In this document: positions 8,165-17,303 of the stretch, one piece after another
Layout of the letters: each line of letters starts with the position of its first letter
Position numbering within the stretch: the stretch's first letter is position 1
NCBI GenBank assembly: GCA_965222895.1
Contig: CBDCVB010000002.1
Span: 930,001 to 994,000, forward strand
DNA from: Bin87 sp965222895
Lineage (GTDB): Bacteria; Chloroflexota; Dehalococcoidia; Lucifugimonadales; UBA3495
Direction of reading: 5' to 3'
DNA: 64,000 nucleotides
Program-made: the position numbers and the translations under genes
The notes under the pieces: generated by a model
The model's database searches: none
What the model saw: only the letters and a program-made list of their open reading frames with translations
Told to the model about the DNA's origin: nothing

Positions 8165-9712
8165 TCACTGACCGGCCTTGATCCAGTCGGCGCACCGTTC
8201 GCCAATCATTATGGTGGTGCAGTTGGTGTTGGCCCTGATGACGTTGGGCATCACCGAGGCATCGGCCACCTTGACGTTTATTAGACCGTGAATGTTGAGG
8301 AACGGGTCCACGACTGCCATCCCGTCGGTGGCCGGCCCCATCTTGCAGGTGCCGGACGCATGAGTGGTGTTGAACACCGTGCTGAGCATCCAGCTGTCCA
8401 GCGCCGCGTCGGAAGCAAGGTCTTCCTCCGTGGGTTGCAGGATTCGTTCCACGATTGGACGGAATGATTCATGCCGGAGTAAATCGACGGCGATTCTTAC
8501 GGACTCGCGCAGCCGTTCCCGGTCGCGCTCCAACTCCAGGTACCGATAGTTCAGGGCGGGCTGGACGCTGGGATCGTTGGCGGAGAGTCTCACCTCGCCG
8601 GCGCCGTCGGCCAGTTCCAGGATGCAGTTGAAGCGGACGCCTTCGGGGTCGAAGGGGTCGGCGCCGCCAATCGGAGACGAAAAGGAGGAAGCCGTAATCT
8701 GCATATCGTTACGGTCGGCAGAGCCGGTGGCGGTGTACCGCAGGGCGGTCTGGGACCTGGGCGCCAGCGGATCCTGGGGGTGGTCGTCGCGAACCTGGCA
8801 GATTACAGCCACAATCGGATGGTCGCGCAGGTTCTGGCCCACGCCCGGCAGTTCGTGAACCACGGGAATGCCGAGCTCTCGCAGGTGGTCGGCGGGGCCG
8901 ACGCCTGAAAGCATCAGCAGCTGCGGCGATGCCATCGAGCCGGCGCTGAGCACAATCTGGCCGGCCTCGATTTGGTAAACCTCGCCACCGCTTTCCACCT
9001 CCACACCCACTGCCTTTTTCCCTTCAAACAGGATCCGGTGCACCATGACGTTGGCCCGCACGGTCAGGTTCAGCCGGTGCCGCACCGCGCTGAGGAAGGT
9101 GAGGGCGGTGCTCATGCGCACTCCTTCCGGGTTGTTCATCGGGATCGGCCCGACACCACCGGAGTCCGGAGCGTTCATGTCGTAATCTTCCGGATAGCCC
9201 GCTTCCAACGAGGACTGGACAAAGGCTTGCTGAAACGGCAACCAGTCTTCCGGCTTGAAACGGCGCACCGGAATCGGCCCTTCGCTGCCGTGGAAGTCGT
9301 CGCTAATGTCCAGGTCGGTTTCCATCTTCCGGAAAAATGGCAGGACGTCCAGGAACGACCAGTGGCCGCTCCCCGCAGCGGCCCACCCGTCGTAGTCCTC
9401 CGGAACGCCGCGCAACAACACCTGTCCGTTGATGGCGCTGGTGCCGCCCACCACCTTACCGCGCGGCGCCGGCAGCATATTGGCCTGCTCCGCAGAACCC
9501 TGAGCCCACCACGTCCAGTTGTGGGGAGCGCCCTGGGCCGAGGCATCAGGCTTGTAGCCGTACTTCAGGTCGTCCGGGTAATACTGGTAGTCCGGATAGT
9601 CCGGGCCGGCTTCAAGCAGCAGCACCGAGCGGTTGGCGTCCTCGGCCAACCGGGATGCCACCACACAACCGCCGGAGCCGGCCCCGATCACGATAACGTC
9701 GTACTTCATCAA
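8165..9712 (-). CDS. GMC-family FAD oxidoreductase (choline dehydrogenase-like)
   Basis: A 515-residue flavoprotein of the glucose-methanol-choline family, which oxidises an alcohol group. The N-terminal ADP-binding motif VIGAGSGGCVVASRLAED, the GMC signature region PRGKVVGGTSAINGQ, and the C-terminal catalytic part with HASGTCKMG (family active-site His) are present. A paralogue lies at 38030-39583. Substrate unknown. It follows the amidohydrolase gene in the same direction, with a 211-nt gap. Confidence 0.93.
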   Translation of the reverse strand: MMKYDVIVIGAGSGGCVVASRLAEDANRSVLLLEAGPDYPDYQYYPDDLKYGYKPDASAQGAPHNWTWWAQGSAEQANMLPAPRGKVVGGTSAINGQVLLRGVPEDYDGWAAAGSGHWSFLDVLPFFRKMETDLDISDDFHGSEGPIPVRRFKPEDWLPFQQAFVQSSLEAGYPEDYDMNAPDSGGVGPIPMNNPEGVRMSTALTFLSAVRHRLNLTVRANVMVHRILFEGKKAVGVEVESGGEVYQIEAGQIVLSAGSMASPQLLMLSGVGPADHLRELGIPVVHELPGVGQNLRDHPIVAVICQVRDDHPQDPLAPRSQTALRYTATGSADRNDMQITASSFSSPIGGADPFDPEGVRFNCILELADGAGEVRLSANDPSVQPALNYRYLELERDRERLRESVRIAVDLLRHESFRPIVERILQPTEEDLASDAALDSWMLSTVFNTTHASGTCKMGPATDGMAVVDPFLNIHGLINVKVADASVMPNVIRANTNCTTIMIGERCADWIKAGQ

Positions 9713-9923
9713 CTAGCCCCTTTCGTGCAGGTTGGGAATGATATGGGTGTGGCCGCCAGGATAACGCCGCCCCGCGCCAGTATCAACTGGGTCGCTGCGG
9801 CTGGAAGACAGCAGGGCACAACGGCAGGAGGGCCGCAGACCCAAGTGCGGCCCCCCGTTGCTGGCGAGCCGCAATGCCAAATACGACCCGAACAGCAAAC
9901 CGATCCGAACAGCTCAAAGCGCC

Positions 9924-11945
9924 CTAACCGCGGCCGTTACGCAGCAGCAGTCCGGGGAGAGCGCCGGTGGGCTCGCCGTCCTCAAACGTAATCTCGCCGT
10001 TGACCATCGTCCAGCGGTAGCCATTGGCCTTCTGAATACGCCGCCACTCGCCGCCGGGCAGGTCCTCGGCAACCTCTGACGGCAGCACCTCCAGTTTCTC
10101 CAGGTCATAGACTACGATGTCGGCCGGAACGCCTTCTTTGATGGCGCCACGATCCCTGAACCCTCCGAAGTGGGCTGGCAGGTAGGACAGCTTGAAGTGG
10201 GCATCTTCGAGCGTAATGACGTTCTCGTCGCGCACCAGCCAGGTCAGCATATCCGTCGGGTAGGTTCCGGCGGTCAGGAACTTGACGTGGGCGCCGCCGT
10301 CGGACACGCCGGCAACGATATGGATGGAATCCAGCACCTCCGCCGTGTACTGCGCCTGGTCGCGGCCCTGAGAATCGGCGAAGAACTCGGTGGCAAGGTC
10401 GTCCTCAACGCACATATCCAGCAGCGCATCAATAACGTGCTTGCCCTGCTCGTCGGCAATCTGTTGCACGGTCTGTCCCGCCTGTGGGCTGGAAGCCTCG
10501 GTTTCGTCCGGCGCCAGGGCAATCATCCGCCCGTCGACTACGTTGACGACGAAGGATTTCAGACGCAGATCGGAATTGGTGATGCAGCGTCCGCCGTCGT
10601 GCTCGTATTCGTAGCCGTGGGTGTCGCATACGAACTGGCAGCCGTCACTGTCGACGGTTCCGCCCTGGTGTGCGCAAACCACGGACAGCAACTTGTACCC
10701 GTCGCGGTTTTTGGTCAGGAAGTAATCCGCGCCACCGGCGTTGACCTTGGCCGGCAGGTGCGGGTAGTCCGACTCCATACCGATGTCGATTTTGACCTTG
10801 CGGGTCATCACCTGAAGGCTGCCCACCGAGCCAGGCACCACCTGGGTGGGGCGGCGACCGGAGTCCCACTCGTCTTTCAACCGGCGGCGCATCTCCGGAT
10901 CCTGCATCTTCGCCTTGCGTTCCGACTTGTCGCCCAGGGTTACGTCGCGCCAAGCGGGGGTGTCGTCAAACAGGTTCCAGTCTTCGAAGGTCAGCTCAAA
11001 GCCGCCGCGACGGGTTGCGCCCTGGCCGTAGACTCGCAGGCCGCGCTCGGCACAGCTTTCCAGCCACCGGATGCGCTCCCGATGCTGTTCGGGATGGACT
11101 GCGTTGGGGGCGACGGCCTGATAGAGCACGGGCCGATTGGCAGTTTCGGCCACCTTTTCGAAGAACAGGCGAGTTTCCTCACCCAGTGGACGGCCTTCTT
11201 CGCCGGTCTCCTGATAGGCCAACTCAATGAAGCCCTCGTCGCGGTCGCTGAGCACCTTGGCGAAGGTGAGCACCTCGTGCTCCGACAGCATATCGGTAAT
11301 CATCGGCGTGCCGTCGTAGTCGCGTTGCACCGAGTTCACGCCGAGGACCTGGGCCGACCATCCGCAGGCGCCGGCATCCATCGCCTCGTTAATGAGTCGA
11401 ACCATTTCCTGTAATTCCGCTTCGGTAGGACGCCGTTGCTTCGCTTCATCCCAGCCCATCACCCAGGCGTACAGCGGGGTGAGCGGAACATAGGTCAGGC
11501 AGTTGATACCCTTGGGAGTGTTGGCGAGACTATTGATAAAGTCGGGGAAGGTAACCCAGTTCCAGGGCATACCGTCCTTCATTGCATCGTAGGGGATGGC
11601 CTCGTTGCGGGTCATGCTGAGCATGGCGCGGTCCTGATCCTCCACGCGGGAGGGGGCGAAGCCAAACCCGCAGTTGCCCAGCGCAACCGACGTCACGCCG
11701 TGCCAGCCGGACAGGGTGCAGTAGGGATCCCAGAAAATCTGGGCGTCATAATGAGTGTGCAGGTCGACGAAACCCGGGGCCACGATCAATCCCTTGGCAT
11801 CAAGGACACGGTCGGCGGTGCCGCCGTTGAGTCCGCCAATCCTGGCGATTTTGCCGTCCTTGATTGCCACGTCGCTGACGAACCGCGGGGTGCGGGTTCC
11901 GTCAACTATGGTGCCTCCCCGGATGATGATGTCGTAATGAGCCAT
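9924..11945 (-). CDS. N-acyl-D-amino-acid deacylase-like amidohydrolase with an inserted Rieske domain
   Basis: A 673-residue protein. Residues 1-375 and 485-673 match the D-aminoacylase branch of the amidohydrolase superfamily (metal ligands in DLHTHYDA, later HPEQHRERI and GVSDGGAHVKF), which cleaves cyclic or acyl amides. Between them, residues about 376-482 form a Rieske-type domain: C424-A-H426, 13 residues, then C440-D-T-H443 in FVCDTHGYEYEHDGG, giving two Cys and two His ligands for a [2Fe-2S] cluster. The family is normally about 100 residues shorter. The reading frame is continuous across both junctions. Function of the fused cluster is unknown; electron transfer or a structural/regulatory role is possible. 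Confidence 0.85.
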   Translation of the reverse strand: MAHYDIIIRGGTIVDGTRTPRFVSDVAIKDGKIARIGGLNGGTADRVLDAKGLIVAPGFVDLHTHYDAQIFWDPYCTLSGWHGVTSVALGNCGFGFAPSRVEDQDRAMLSMTRNEAIPYDAMKDGMPWNWVTFPDFINSLANTPKGINCLTYVPLTPLYAWVMGWDEAKQRRPTEAELQEMVRLINEAMDAGACGWSAQVLGVNSVQRDYDGTPMITDMLSEHEVLTFAKVLSDRDEGFIELAYQETGEEGRPLGEETRLFFEKVAETANRPVLYQAVAPNAVHPEQHRERIRWLESCAERGLRVYGQGATRRGGFELTFEDWNLFDDTPAWRDVTLGDKSERKAKMQDPEMRRRLKDEWDSGRRPTQVVPGSVGSLQVMTRKVKIDIGMESDYPHLPAKVNAGGADYFLTKNRDGYKLLSVVCAHQGGTVDSDGCQFVCDTHGYEYEHDGGRCITNSDLRLKSFVVNVVDGRMIALAPDETEASSPQAGQTVQQIADEQGKHVIDALLDMCVEDDLATEFFADSQGRDQAQYTAEVLDSIHIVAGVSDGGAHVKFLTAGTYPTDMLTWLVRDENVITLEDAHFKLSYLPAHFGGFRDRGAIKEGVPADIVVYDLEKLEVLPSEVAEDLPGGEWRRIQKANGYRWTMVNGEITFEDGEPTGALPGLLLRNGRG

Positions 11946-11985
11946 AATTTGCCTCCAGTCTCGTGCCGTGCCATGCGTGGCAATG

Positions 11986-12028
11986 GAGAACGGCTACGTT
12001 GCCGGTCTCGGCTTACGTAGCCATTCTC
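11986..12028 (-). promoter_or_regulatory. Inverted repeat in the leader of the amidohydrolase gene
   Basis: Arms GAGAACGGCTACGT and ACGTAGCCATTCTC pair over 14 bp with one mismatch and a 15-nt loop, about 40 nt upstream of the start at 11945. It could be an operator or an RNA hairpin. The rest of the 304-nt gap (11946-12249) holds only the terminator-like hairpin listed next. Confidence 0.35.
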
Positions 12029-12192
12029 TGCTAATGTTCGGAGTTTAGTTTACGTAGTGCGCTAACGTCAATGATACGGCAATTCTGCGCCGATGTTCCG
12101 ATATTAATCGTAATCAATCAGCTATATGCGACGAATTACGCAGCCCGATAAGCGAGGAGCCTGCGCCTGACCGGCTTCAACCGGCAAAAGTT

Positions 12193-12219
12193 GCCCGGAG
12201 GCTGTCCAGCACTCCGGGC
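12193..12219 (-). terminator. Terminator hairpin after the lactonase gene
   Basis: Arms GCCCGGAG / CTCCGGGC with an 11-nt loop; on the minus strand the stem is followed by AACTTTTG. It lies 30 nt past the stop of the minus-strand lactonase gene. Arms are identical to the hairpin at 81-116. Confidence 0.6.
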
Positions 12220-12249
12220 GTTTCGGTTTCCTGACCCGTTGGGTACTGA

Positions 12250-13272
12250 CTAACCCGGCAACTCAGTGACGGAAATCCAGCCCGGGCCATTTCCCAATGG
12301 GAGCGTCCCCGCCCGGCTCAACTCACCGGATTGCTGGTCGACGCTGAAGATCGCCATCTGGCCGGAATCCTGGCCGGCCGAGTAGATGAACCGGTCACCA
12401 GGGCCCAGGCACAACGCGTTAGGTCGGGCCTCAGAGGGAACGATCCCGTTGGATGACAACTCTCCCGAAGCGGTATCAACCGTAAAGCAGGCAATGCTGT
12501 CGTGTCCCCGGTTGGGAGCGAACAGGAATCTGCCAGAGGCAGCAACCTGAATCTGGGAGCAGGTGTTCCGCTCGTCAAAACCTTCCGGAAGGGTGGTAAC
12601 GGTCTGGAATTCGGCCAGGGTTCCCTGCGCCGTATCCAGGCGATACCCGGTCACGCTGCACCCCTGCTCGTCGGAAAAGTAAAGGACGTCCAGCGAGGGG
12701 TGGAAGCAGAAATGTCGAGGACCCGAAAATGCCACGGGTTCCACCGAAGGCGGCGTGTTGTAGGAAATGTGGCCGGTGTTCTCGTCGAACCGGAACTGAT
12801 AGATAGAGTTGGGGCCGTTGCCGGCGATATGGGGAACGAAAGCGTAGGTGTTGGTCGGGTCGGTTTGCATGGCGTGGGCGCCGGTGGCCGTTTCCAGCCA
12901 CTCGATAGGTGCGCCGCCTACCGAACCATCGTCCGCGACGGGATGCACTCCCACGTGAGCGCCCTGGTAATAGGCCGACAGGACGAACTTGCCCTTGCGG
13001 TCAGTAGCAATGTAGGTGGGCCATGCCTCCACGCCAACCGTCCCGTTCTGTGTAAGCCCGCCATTGGCCTGGTCAATCTGGAAGCTGACTATCTGTTGGA
13101 CCTCGCGGCACCCGGCATACAGATACCGGCTATCGGGACTGATTGCCATGGTGAACGGCCCGCCGGGAACGGATACGTCAGCCTGAGGAGTCAAATCGCC
13201 AGTTTGGGGGTCTACGGTAAACACCGCTATCTTGTTATCTCCCTGAACCGCCACGTACATATAGTGAGGCAT
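12250..13272 (-). CDS. Lactonase-family beta-propeller protein
   Basis: A 340-residue protein of the YbhE-like lactonase family (seven-bladed beta-propeller, same fold as 6-phosphogluconolactonase Pgl). Repeated blade motifs are visible: FTVDPQTGDLT, AISPDSRYLYAG, FSVDQQSGELSRAG and others with the D-x-x-x-G-x-L pattern. No signal peptide. Members hydrolyse lactones or have muconate cycloisomerase-like activity; the substrate here cannot be assigned. The start ATG 13272 has GGAG upstream. Confidence 0.88.
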   Translation of the reverse strand: MPHYMYVAVQGDNKIAVFTVDPQTGDLTPQADVSVPGGPFTMAISPDSRYLYAGCREVQQIVSFQIDQANGGLTQNGTVGVEAWPTYIATDRKGKFVLSAYYQGAHVGVHPVADDGSVGGAPIEWLETATGAHAMQTDPTNTYAFVPHIAGNGPNSIYQFRFDENTGHISYNTPPSVEPVAFSGPRHFCFHPSLDVLYFSDEQGCSVTGYRLDTAQGTLAEFQTVTTLPEGFDERNTCSQIQVAASGRFLFAPNRGHDSIACFTVDTASGELSSNGIVPSEARPNALCLGPGDRFIYSAGQDSGQMAIFSVDQQSGELSRAGTLPLGNGPGWISVTELPG

Positions 13273-13372
13273 TGTGTACTCCTTCCATTAGGTGCGCCGT
13301 TGGGTGCGGTCTGATTCGGTTGCGTTGCACTCTAAACACCCGAACCAACTCGGTCAATCCCCGTATCACTGC

Positions 13373-13580
13373 CACGTGTACCCCCTTTGTCAAACCAAAC
13401 CAACCTGCGTCATTGCGGTCGGCGCGCACCACTACTTGTCATTGCGAGGAGCGTAGCGACGTGGCAATCTCGTTGAGGTTAAGTACATATCGGTGAACCA
13501 TATTGCTACGGCGACCATTGCTACGGCAACGAGATTGCCACGCTGCGCTCGCAATGACAGATTAAACTGGGTACGCGTGA
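13373..13580. repeat. MITE-like palindromic repeat, copy 2 (long form)
   Basis: About 208 bp from CACGTGTACCCCC to GGGTACGCGTGA. Contains the GTCATTGCGAGGAGCGTAGC core arms, plus an extra left segment (TTTGTCAAACCAAACCAACC and a second CATTGCGGTCGG block) shared in reverse orientation with copy 3. It occupies most of the 472-nt gap before the Baeyer-Villiger monooxygenase gene. Confidence 0.85.
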
Positions 13581-13744
13581 GCCCGGGTCCGGTCGTGCTG
13601 CCGGAGCGCCAATCGGTTATAATCCGTAGCAATAGGGATGTGGGGCGGTTCTGGGAATGAACGCATCGCCGGTTGGCGCGGCGATGGCTACGTGAGCGCA
13701 TTGGCCGTGGAGACTGGATTGGCGCGGCGACCGAAGGAGGAAGT

Positions 13745-15379
13745 ATGACGAGTTCTCTAGAAAACAATACTGCAACTGGTACGCGGTCGGATGATGGTGT
13801 GGCCGAGTTTGATGCCATCGTCGTTGGGGCCGGCGTTACCGGGTTGTATTCGCTGTACCGCTTGCGGGAGCTGGGCTTCTCGGTGCAGGCGTTCGAGGAT
13901 GGCACCGGCGTCGGCGGCACCTGGTACTGGAACCGATACCCAGGGGCGCGTTTCGACTCCGAGAGTTACACCTACGGATACTCCTTCTCCAAAGAACTCC
14001 TGCAAGAGTGGGACTGGAAGGAACTGTATTCCGGCCAGCCGGAGAACGAGCGCTACCTGAATTACGTGGCGGACAAATTTGACCTGCGCCGGCACATCCG
14101 GTTGAACTCCCGGGTGGTTTCGGCCGTTTTCGATGAAGCTGACAACCGCTGGGAAGTGGAGATTCAGGACGGCTACCGGGCGCGTGCGCAGTTCCTGATT
14201 ACGGCGGTGGGCATTTTGTCCGCGCACTACATTCCGGATTTTGAAGGAATCGACAGCTTCCAGGGGCAGTGGTGCCACACCGGCCGCTGGCCGGCAGAAG
14301 GGATGGACCTGGCCGGCAAGCGCGTCGGCGTGGTCGGCACCGGCGCAACCGGCGTACAGCTCATCACGGAAATTGCCAAGGAAGTCGCACATCTGACCGT
14401 GTTCCAGCGTACCGCCAACTACTGTGCGCCGCTGCGCAACCGCCTCATCGACGATCAGATGCAGCAGGAAATCAAGGCGAGTTACCCGGAGATTTTCGAG
14501 AAATGTCTGGAAACCCCCGGGTCGTTTATGCACCAGTTCGACCCACGCTCCGCCCTGGACGTTCCACCCGAAGAACGGATGGATCAATACGAAGCTCTGT
14601 GGGCGGAACCCGGTTTCAAGAAATGGCTGAGTAACTTCTATGACGTGATGTTGCCCGGCGAGGCCAACGAGGACTACGCGGAGTTTGTGCGCAACAAGAT
14701 TCGCGAACGGGTGCATGACCCGGAAGTTGCCGAAAAACTGGTGCCCAAAGATCATATGTTTGGCTCCAAGCGCTTGCCGTGTGAGAGCGGTTATTACGAG
14801 GTGTACAACCAGGACAACGTACTGCTGGTTGACGTGCGGGAAGCCCCCATCGAGCGTATTACGCCCAAAGGACTCCAAACCGCCGACGCCGAGTATGAGT
14901 TTGATGTGCTCATCTTTGCCACCGGCTACGACGCGGTTACCGGCTCCCTGAACCGGATGCGCATTCAGGGTCTGGGCGGGGAGACGCTGCAGGAAAAATT
15001 CGCCAATGGCCCGCGTACCTACATGGGCATTTCCAGCTCCGGCTTTCCAAACCTGTTCACCGTCAATGCCGCCTCGGTGGGCAACTTCGTGCGCGCTGCC
15101 GAGCCACTGGTGGATTGGGTGACCGAGTGCATCAACTATGTGCATAACAAAGGGTATGCCCGGGTTGCCGCCACGCCGGATGCGGAAGAGGCGTGGGTGC
15201 AGCACATCGCCGAGGACGGCGCTAAAATTCTGCGGACGCAGGCCAATTCCTGGTTCGTGGGCGCCAACATCCCCGGCAAGGCGCGGGTATTGCTGACTGC
15301 TCCCGACAGCGCTCCGGCCATGCGAGCCAAGCGTGCCGAGGTTGTGGCCAATGGCTACGAAGGATTCGCGATGGAGTAG
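13745..15379 (+). CDS. Baeyer-Villiger-type flavin monooxygenase
   Basis: A 544-residue FAD/NADPH monooxygenase of the cyclohexanone/phenylacetone monooxygenase type, which converts ketones to esters or lactones. Two Rossmann motifs (GAGVTG at 28-33, GVVGTGATG near 198) flank the diagnostic fingerprint FxGxxxHxxxWP, here F172 to P183. ATG 13745 has an AGGAGG site; further upstream in-frame codons are non-coding. It is a single-gene unit closed by a strong terminator. The nearby lactonase, on the other strand, could act on a product, but that is only inference. Confidence 0.95.
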   Translation: MTSSLENNTATGTRSDDGVAEFDAIVVGAGVTGLYSLYRLRELGFSVQAFEDGTGVGGTWYWNRYPGARFDSESYTYGYSFSKELLQEWDWKELYSGQPENERYLNYVADKFDLRRHIRLNSRVVSAVFDEADNRWEVEIQDGYRARAQFLITAVGILSAHYIPDFEGIDSFQGQWCHTGRWPAEGMDLAGKRVGVVGTGATGVQLITEIAKEVAHLTVFQRTANYCAPLRNRLIDDQMQQEIKASYPEIFEKCLETPGSFMHQFDPRSALDVPPEERMDQYEALWAEPGFKKWLSNFYDVMLPGEANEDYAEFVRNKIRERVHDPEVAEKLVPKDHMFGSKRLPCESGYYEVYNQDNVLLVDVREAPIERITPKGLQTADAEYEFDVLIFATGYDAVTGSLNRMRIQGLGGETLQEKFANGPRTYMGISSSGFPNLFTVNAASVGNFVRAAEPLVDWVTECINYVHNKGYARVAATPDAEEAWVQHIAEDGAKILRTQANSWFVGANIPGKARVLLTAPDSAPAMRAKRAEVVANGYEGFAME

Positions 15380-15413
15380 GCTCCCTCGCCAACTCACGCT
15401 ACCCGAGTAAGCA

Positions 15414-15447
15414 TCCCCGACGTTTCACACGTCGGGGACTTTTATTA
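15414..15447 (+). terminator. Rho-independent terminator after the Baeyer-Villiger gene
   Basis: Perfect 10-bp stem TCCCCGACGT / ACGTCGGGGA with loop TTCAC followed by CTTTTATTAT, 35 nt past the stop codon. It separates this gene from the convergent ureD. Confidence 0.93.
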
Positions 15448-15475
15448 TCCGGGGATCTCTGTTGGTTGAATCCCG

Positions 15476-16372
15476 TTAATATTTCCGCAGAAAGGGCGTC
15501 CCGACACCCAGGATTTGCTGCCGGCACACCGACCAGCATTCTGCCAGCACCGTCTGGACGATGGCGGCGTCTGGGCCGATGACCTTCACACCGAGGCCGC
15601 CTCCGTCGGGCAAGGTGCTGGCTCCGCCTTGCACATCGGCACGCGCTTGCAGCAATTTTTGCAGTTGTTCCAGTATGGTGCGCACTCGCGGTGCGTCGGC
15701 CACGCACAGCATGGAACCCAGGGTGGGGGCTGCTACGAAGTCTGGCGCGTCGTCCGCCAGGGGGCCCAAAACCGCTATGCTGAGCGGATTGTGGGTCGCA
15801 GGCGTCAAATCGAAAGCTTCCCGATAAACGGGGTGCCCGTGCTGCCCGTTGACAATCAGGCGGCTGCCCAGGCGCGCGTACCGGAAGCGCTCACCCATCG
15901 CAACGCGGCCCGGTGTAATGATTTCCCAGTGCAATAGAGCGCCGCCCGGAGACACATCTATGCAGGTGGATTGTTCAAAATTTGCCGCCCCGAACGGGAT
16001 GATGGGGTCTGGCAGATACTCCAGGTAGCCGCCGGCTTCCACCGTCAACTGAACCTGCTGGCGCGCTGACCCGTCGGGCATGGCGTACAACTTGGTGGCG
16101 CTCTGCGTGGTGACGTGCGCCTGGGCGCCGGTGCAAACCGTGATGCACACCCGGTGCTGATCGTATTGCAGAAACCCGCCGGTAGGATTGACCAGATAGA
16201 TGAACGCCATTTCGGGCAGCGATTCGTCGAGATAATGCGCCCGCTGCACCACCAACGGCGGTTCGGTGCGGCATTGCGCCAGCCGAGTCCTGCCATCGCG
16301 CCGCGCCAGAACCAGCTTGGCCAATCCCCGCTGCGCCGGATGGGGCGGGTCAGCAACGGGCTGGCGCAGCAT
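15476..16372 (-). CDS. ureD: Urease accessory protein UreD
   Basis: A 298-residue UreD/UreH-family chaperone that binds apo-urease with UreF and UreG for nickel insertion. Recognisable segments include AFIYLVNPTGGFLQYDQ, TTQSATKLYAM and YLEYLPDPIIPFGAANF, all family hallmarks. The start at 16372 (MLRQPVAD) overlaps the last 23 nt of ureG, implying translational coupling. Last gene of the long minus-strand urea operon. Confidence 0.92.
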   Translation of the reverse strand: MLRQPVADPPHPAQRGLAKLVLARRDGRTRLAQCRTEPPLVVQRAHYLDESLPEMAFIYLVNPTGGFLQYDQHRVCITVCTGAQAHVTTQSATKLYAMPDGSARQQVQLTVEAGGYLEYLPDPIIPFGAANFEQSTCIDVSPGGALLHWEIITPGRVAMGERFRYARLGSRLIVNGQHGHPVYREAFDLTPATHNPLSIAVLGPLADDAPDFVAAPTLGSMLCVADAPRVRTILEQLQKLLQARADVQGGASTLPDGGGLGVKVIGPDAAIVQTVLAECWSVCRQQILGVGTPFLRKY

Positions 16373-16976
16373 CCATTGCCTCGAGAATGTGAGCCAGCAC
16401 CGGTTCCAGGCCGTCACCCGTGCGGCAGTTGGTGAACAACCACGGCTGCTGGCCCCGAACGGTGGCAAGGTCGCGACGCATCACGTCCAGGTCGGCGCCG
16501 ACGTAGGGAGCCAGGTCGGTTTTGTTCACCACCAGCAAATCGGTTTGAGTAATCCCCTGCCCGCGTTTGCGAGGAATTTTGTCGCCGGCGGCCACGTCGG
16601 TGACGTAAATCTGGTAGTCCGCCAACGCGGGGCTGAAGGTCAACGTGAGGTTGTCGCCGCCGCTTTCGATGAGAATGATGTCGGAGTCAGGGTAAGCGTC
16701 GGTCAGCTCTTCCACGGCCAGCAGATTCAGGCTGGGGTCTTCGCGCACCGCCGTGTGCGGGCAGGCTCCGGTAGCGACGCCACGAATGCGACCGGTGTCA
16801 AACACGCCGGACAGCGCATTCTTGGCATGGTCGGCATCCTCGCGGGTGAAGATGTCGTTCGTGATTACCAGCGGTTGGAGGCCCTGGGACAATAGCATGG
16901 GCACCAGCGACTCGATGAGGGACGTCTTGCCCGAGCCCACCGGCCCGCCGACACCAATCCTCGGGATTCTGGACAT
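16350..16976 (-). CDS. ureG: Urease accessory GTPase UreG
   Basis: A 208-residue SIMIBI-class GTPase that powers nickel delivery to urease. P-loop GVGGPVGSGKTSLIE, the Cys-Pro-His nickel site in GACPHTAVREDPS, and the guanine-specificity motif NKTDLAPYVGADL are all present. ATG 16976 with an AGGA site gives the standard N-terminus; there is no His-rich extension. No ureE was found, so UreG may receive nickel by another route. Confidence 0.96.
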   Translation of the reverse strand: MSRIPRIGVGGPVGSGKTSLIESLVPMLLSQGLQPLVITNDIFTREDADHAKNALSGVFDTGRIRGVATGACPHTAVREDPSLNLLAVEELTDAYPDSDIILIESGGDNLTLTFSPALADYQIYVTDVAAGDKIPRKRGQGITQTDLLVVNKTDLAPYVGADLDVMRRDLATVRGQQPWLFTNCRTGDGLEPVLAHILEAMDAAPARC

Positions 16977-17046
16977 ATTCCTGTGCTCCTCTGGCGCCCC
17001 GGTTGTGGCAGCCTTTCCTGATGTCCTAATCGTCTGAACTAGAGCC

Positions 17047-17300
17047 TCACGCGCGCCCACTTTAATCTGTCATTGCGAGCGCAGCGTGGCAATCTCGTTG
17101 CCGTAGCAATGGTCGCCGTAGCAATATGGTTCACCGACGTGTACTCAACCTCAACGAGATTGCCACGTCGCTACGCTCCTCGCAATGACAAGTGGCGGTG
17201 GGCGGTGGGCGCTGATCGCTGATCGCAATGACAAGTGGCGGTGGGCGCTGATCGCAATGACAATAGGTTGGTTTGGTTGGACAAAGTGGGTACGCGTGAG
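17047..17300. repeat. MITE-like palindromic repeat, copy 3, inside the urease operon
   Basis: About 254 bp, from CTCACGCGCGCCCACTTT to AAAGTGGGTACGCGTGAG. Same family as copy 2 but inverted, and with a local tandem duplication of GACAAGTGGCGGTGGGC and GATCGCAATGACA blocks near 17185-17260. It lies between ureF and ureG and fills nearly the whole 327-nt gap; transcripts through it would form a long hairpin. Confidence 0.85.
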
Positions 17301-17303
17301 ACA

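Noticed and set aside
10170..11414. 414-codon plus-strand frame opposite the amidohydrolase
   Set aside because: Antisense shadow; no recognisable domain or ribosome binding site.
13757..15397. 546-codon minus-strand frame opposite the Baeyer-Villiger monooxygenase
   Set aside because: The plus-strand gene has all family fingerprints; the opposite frame has none.
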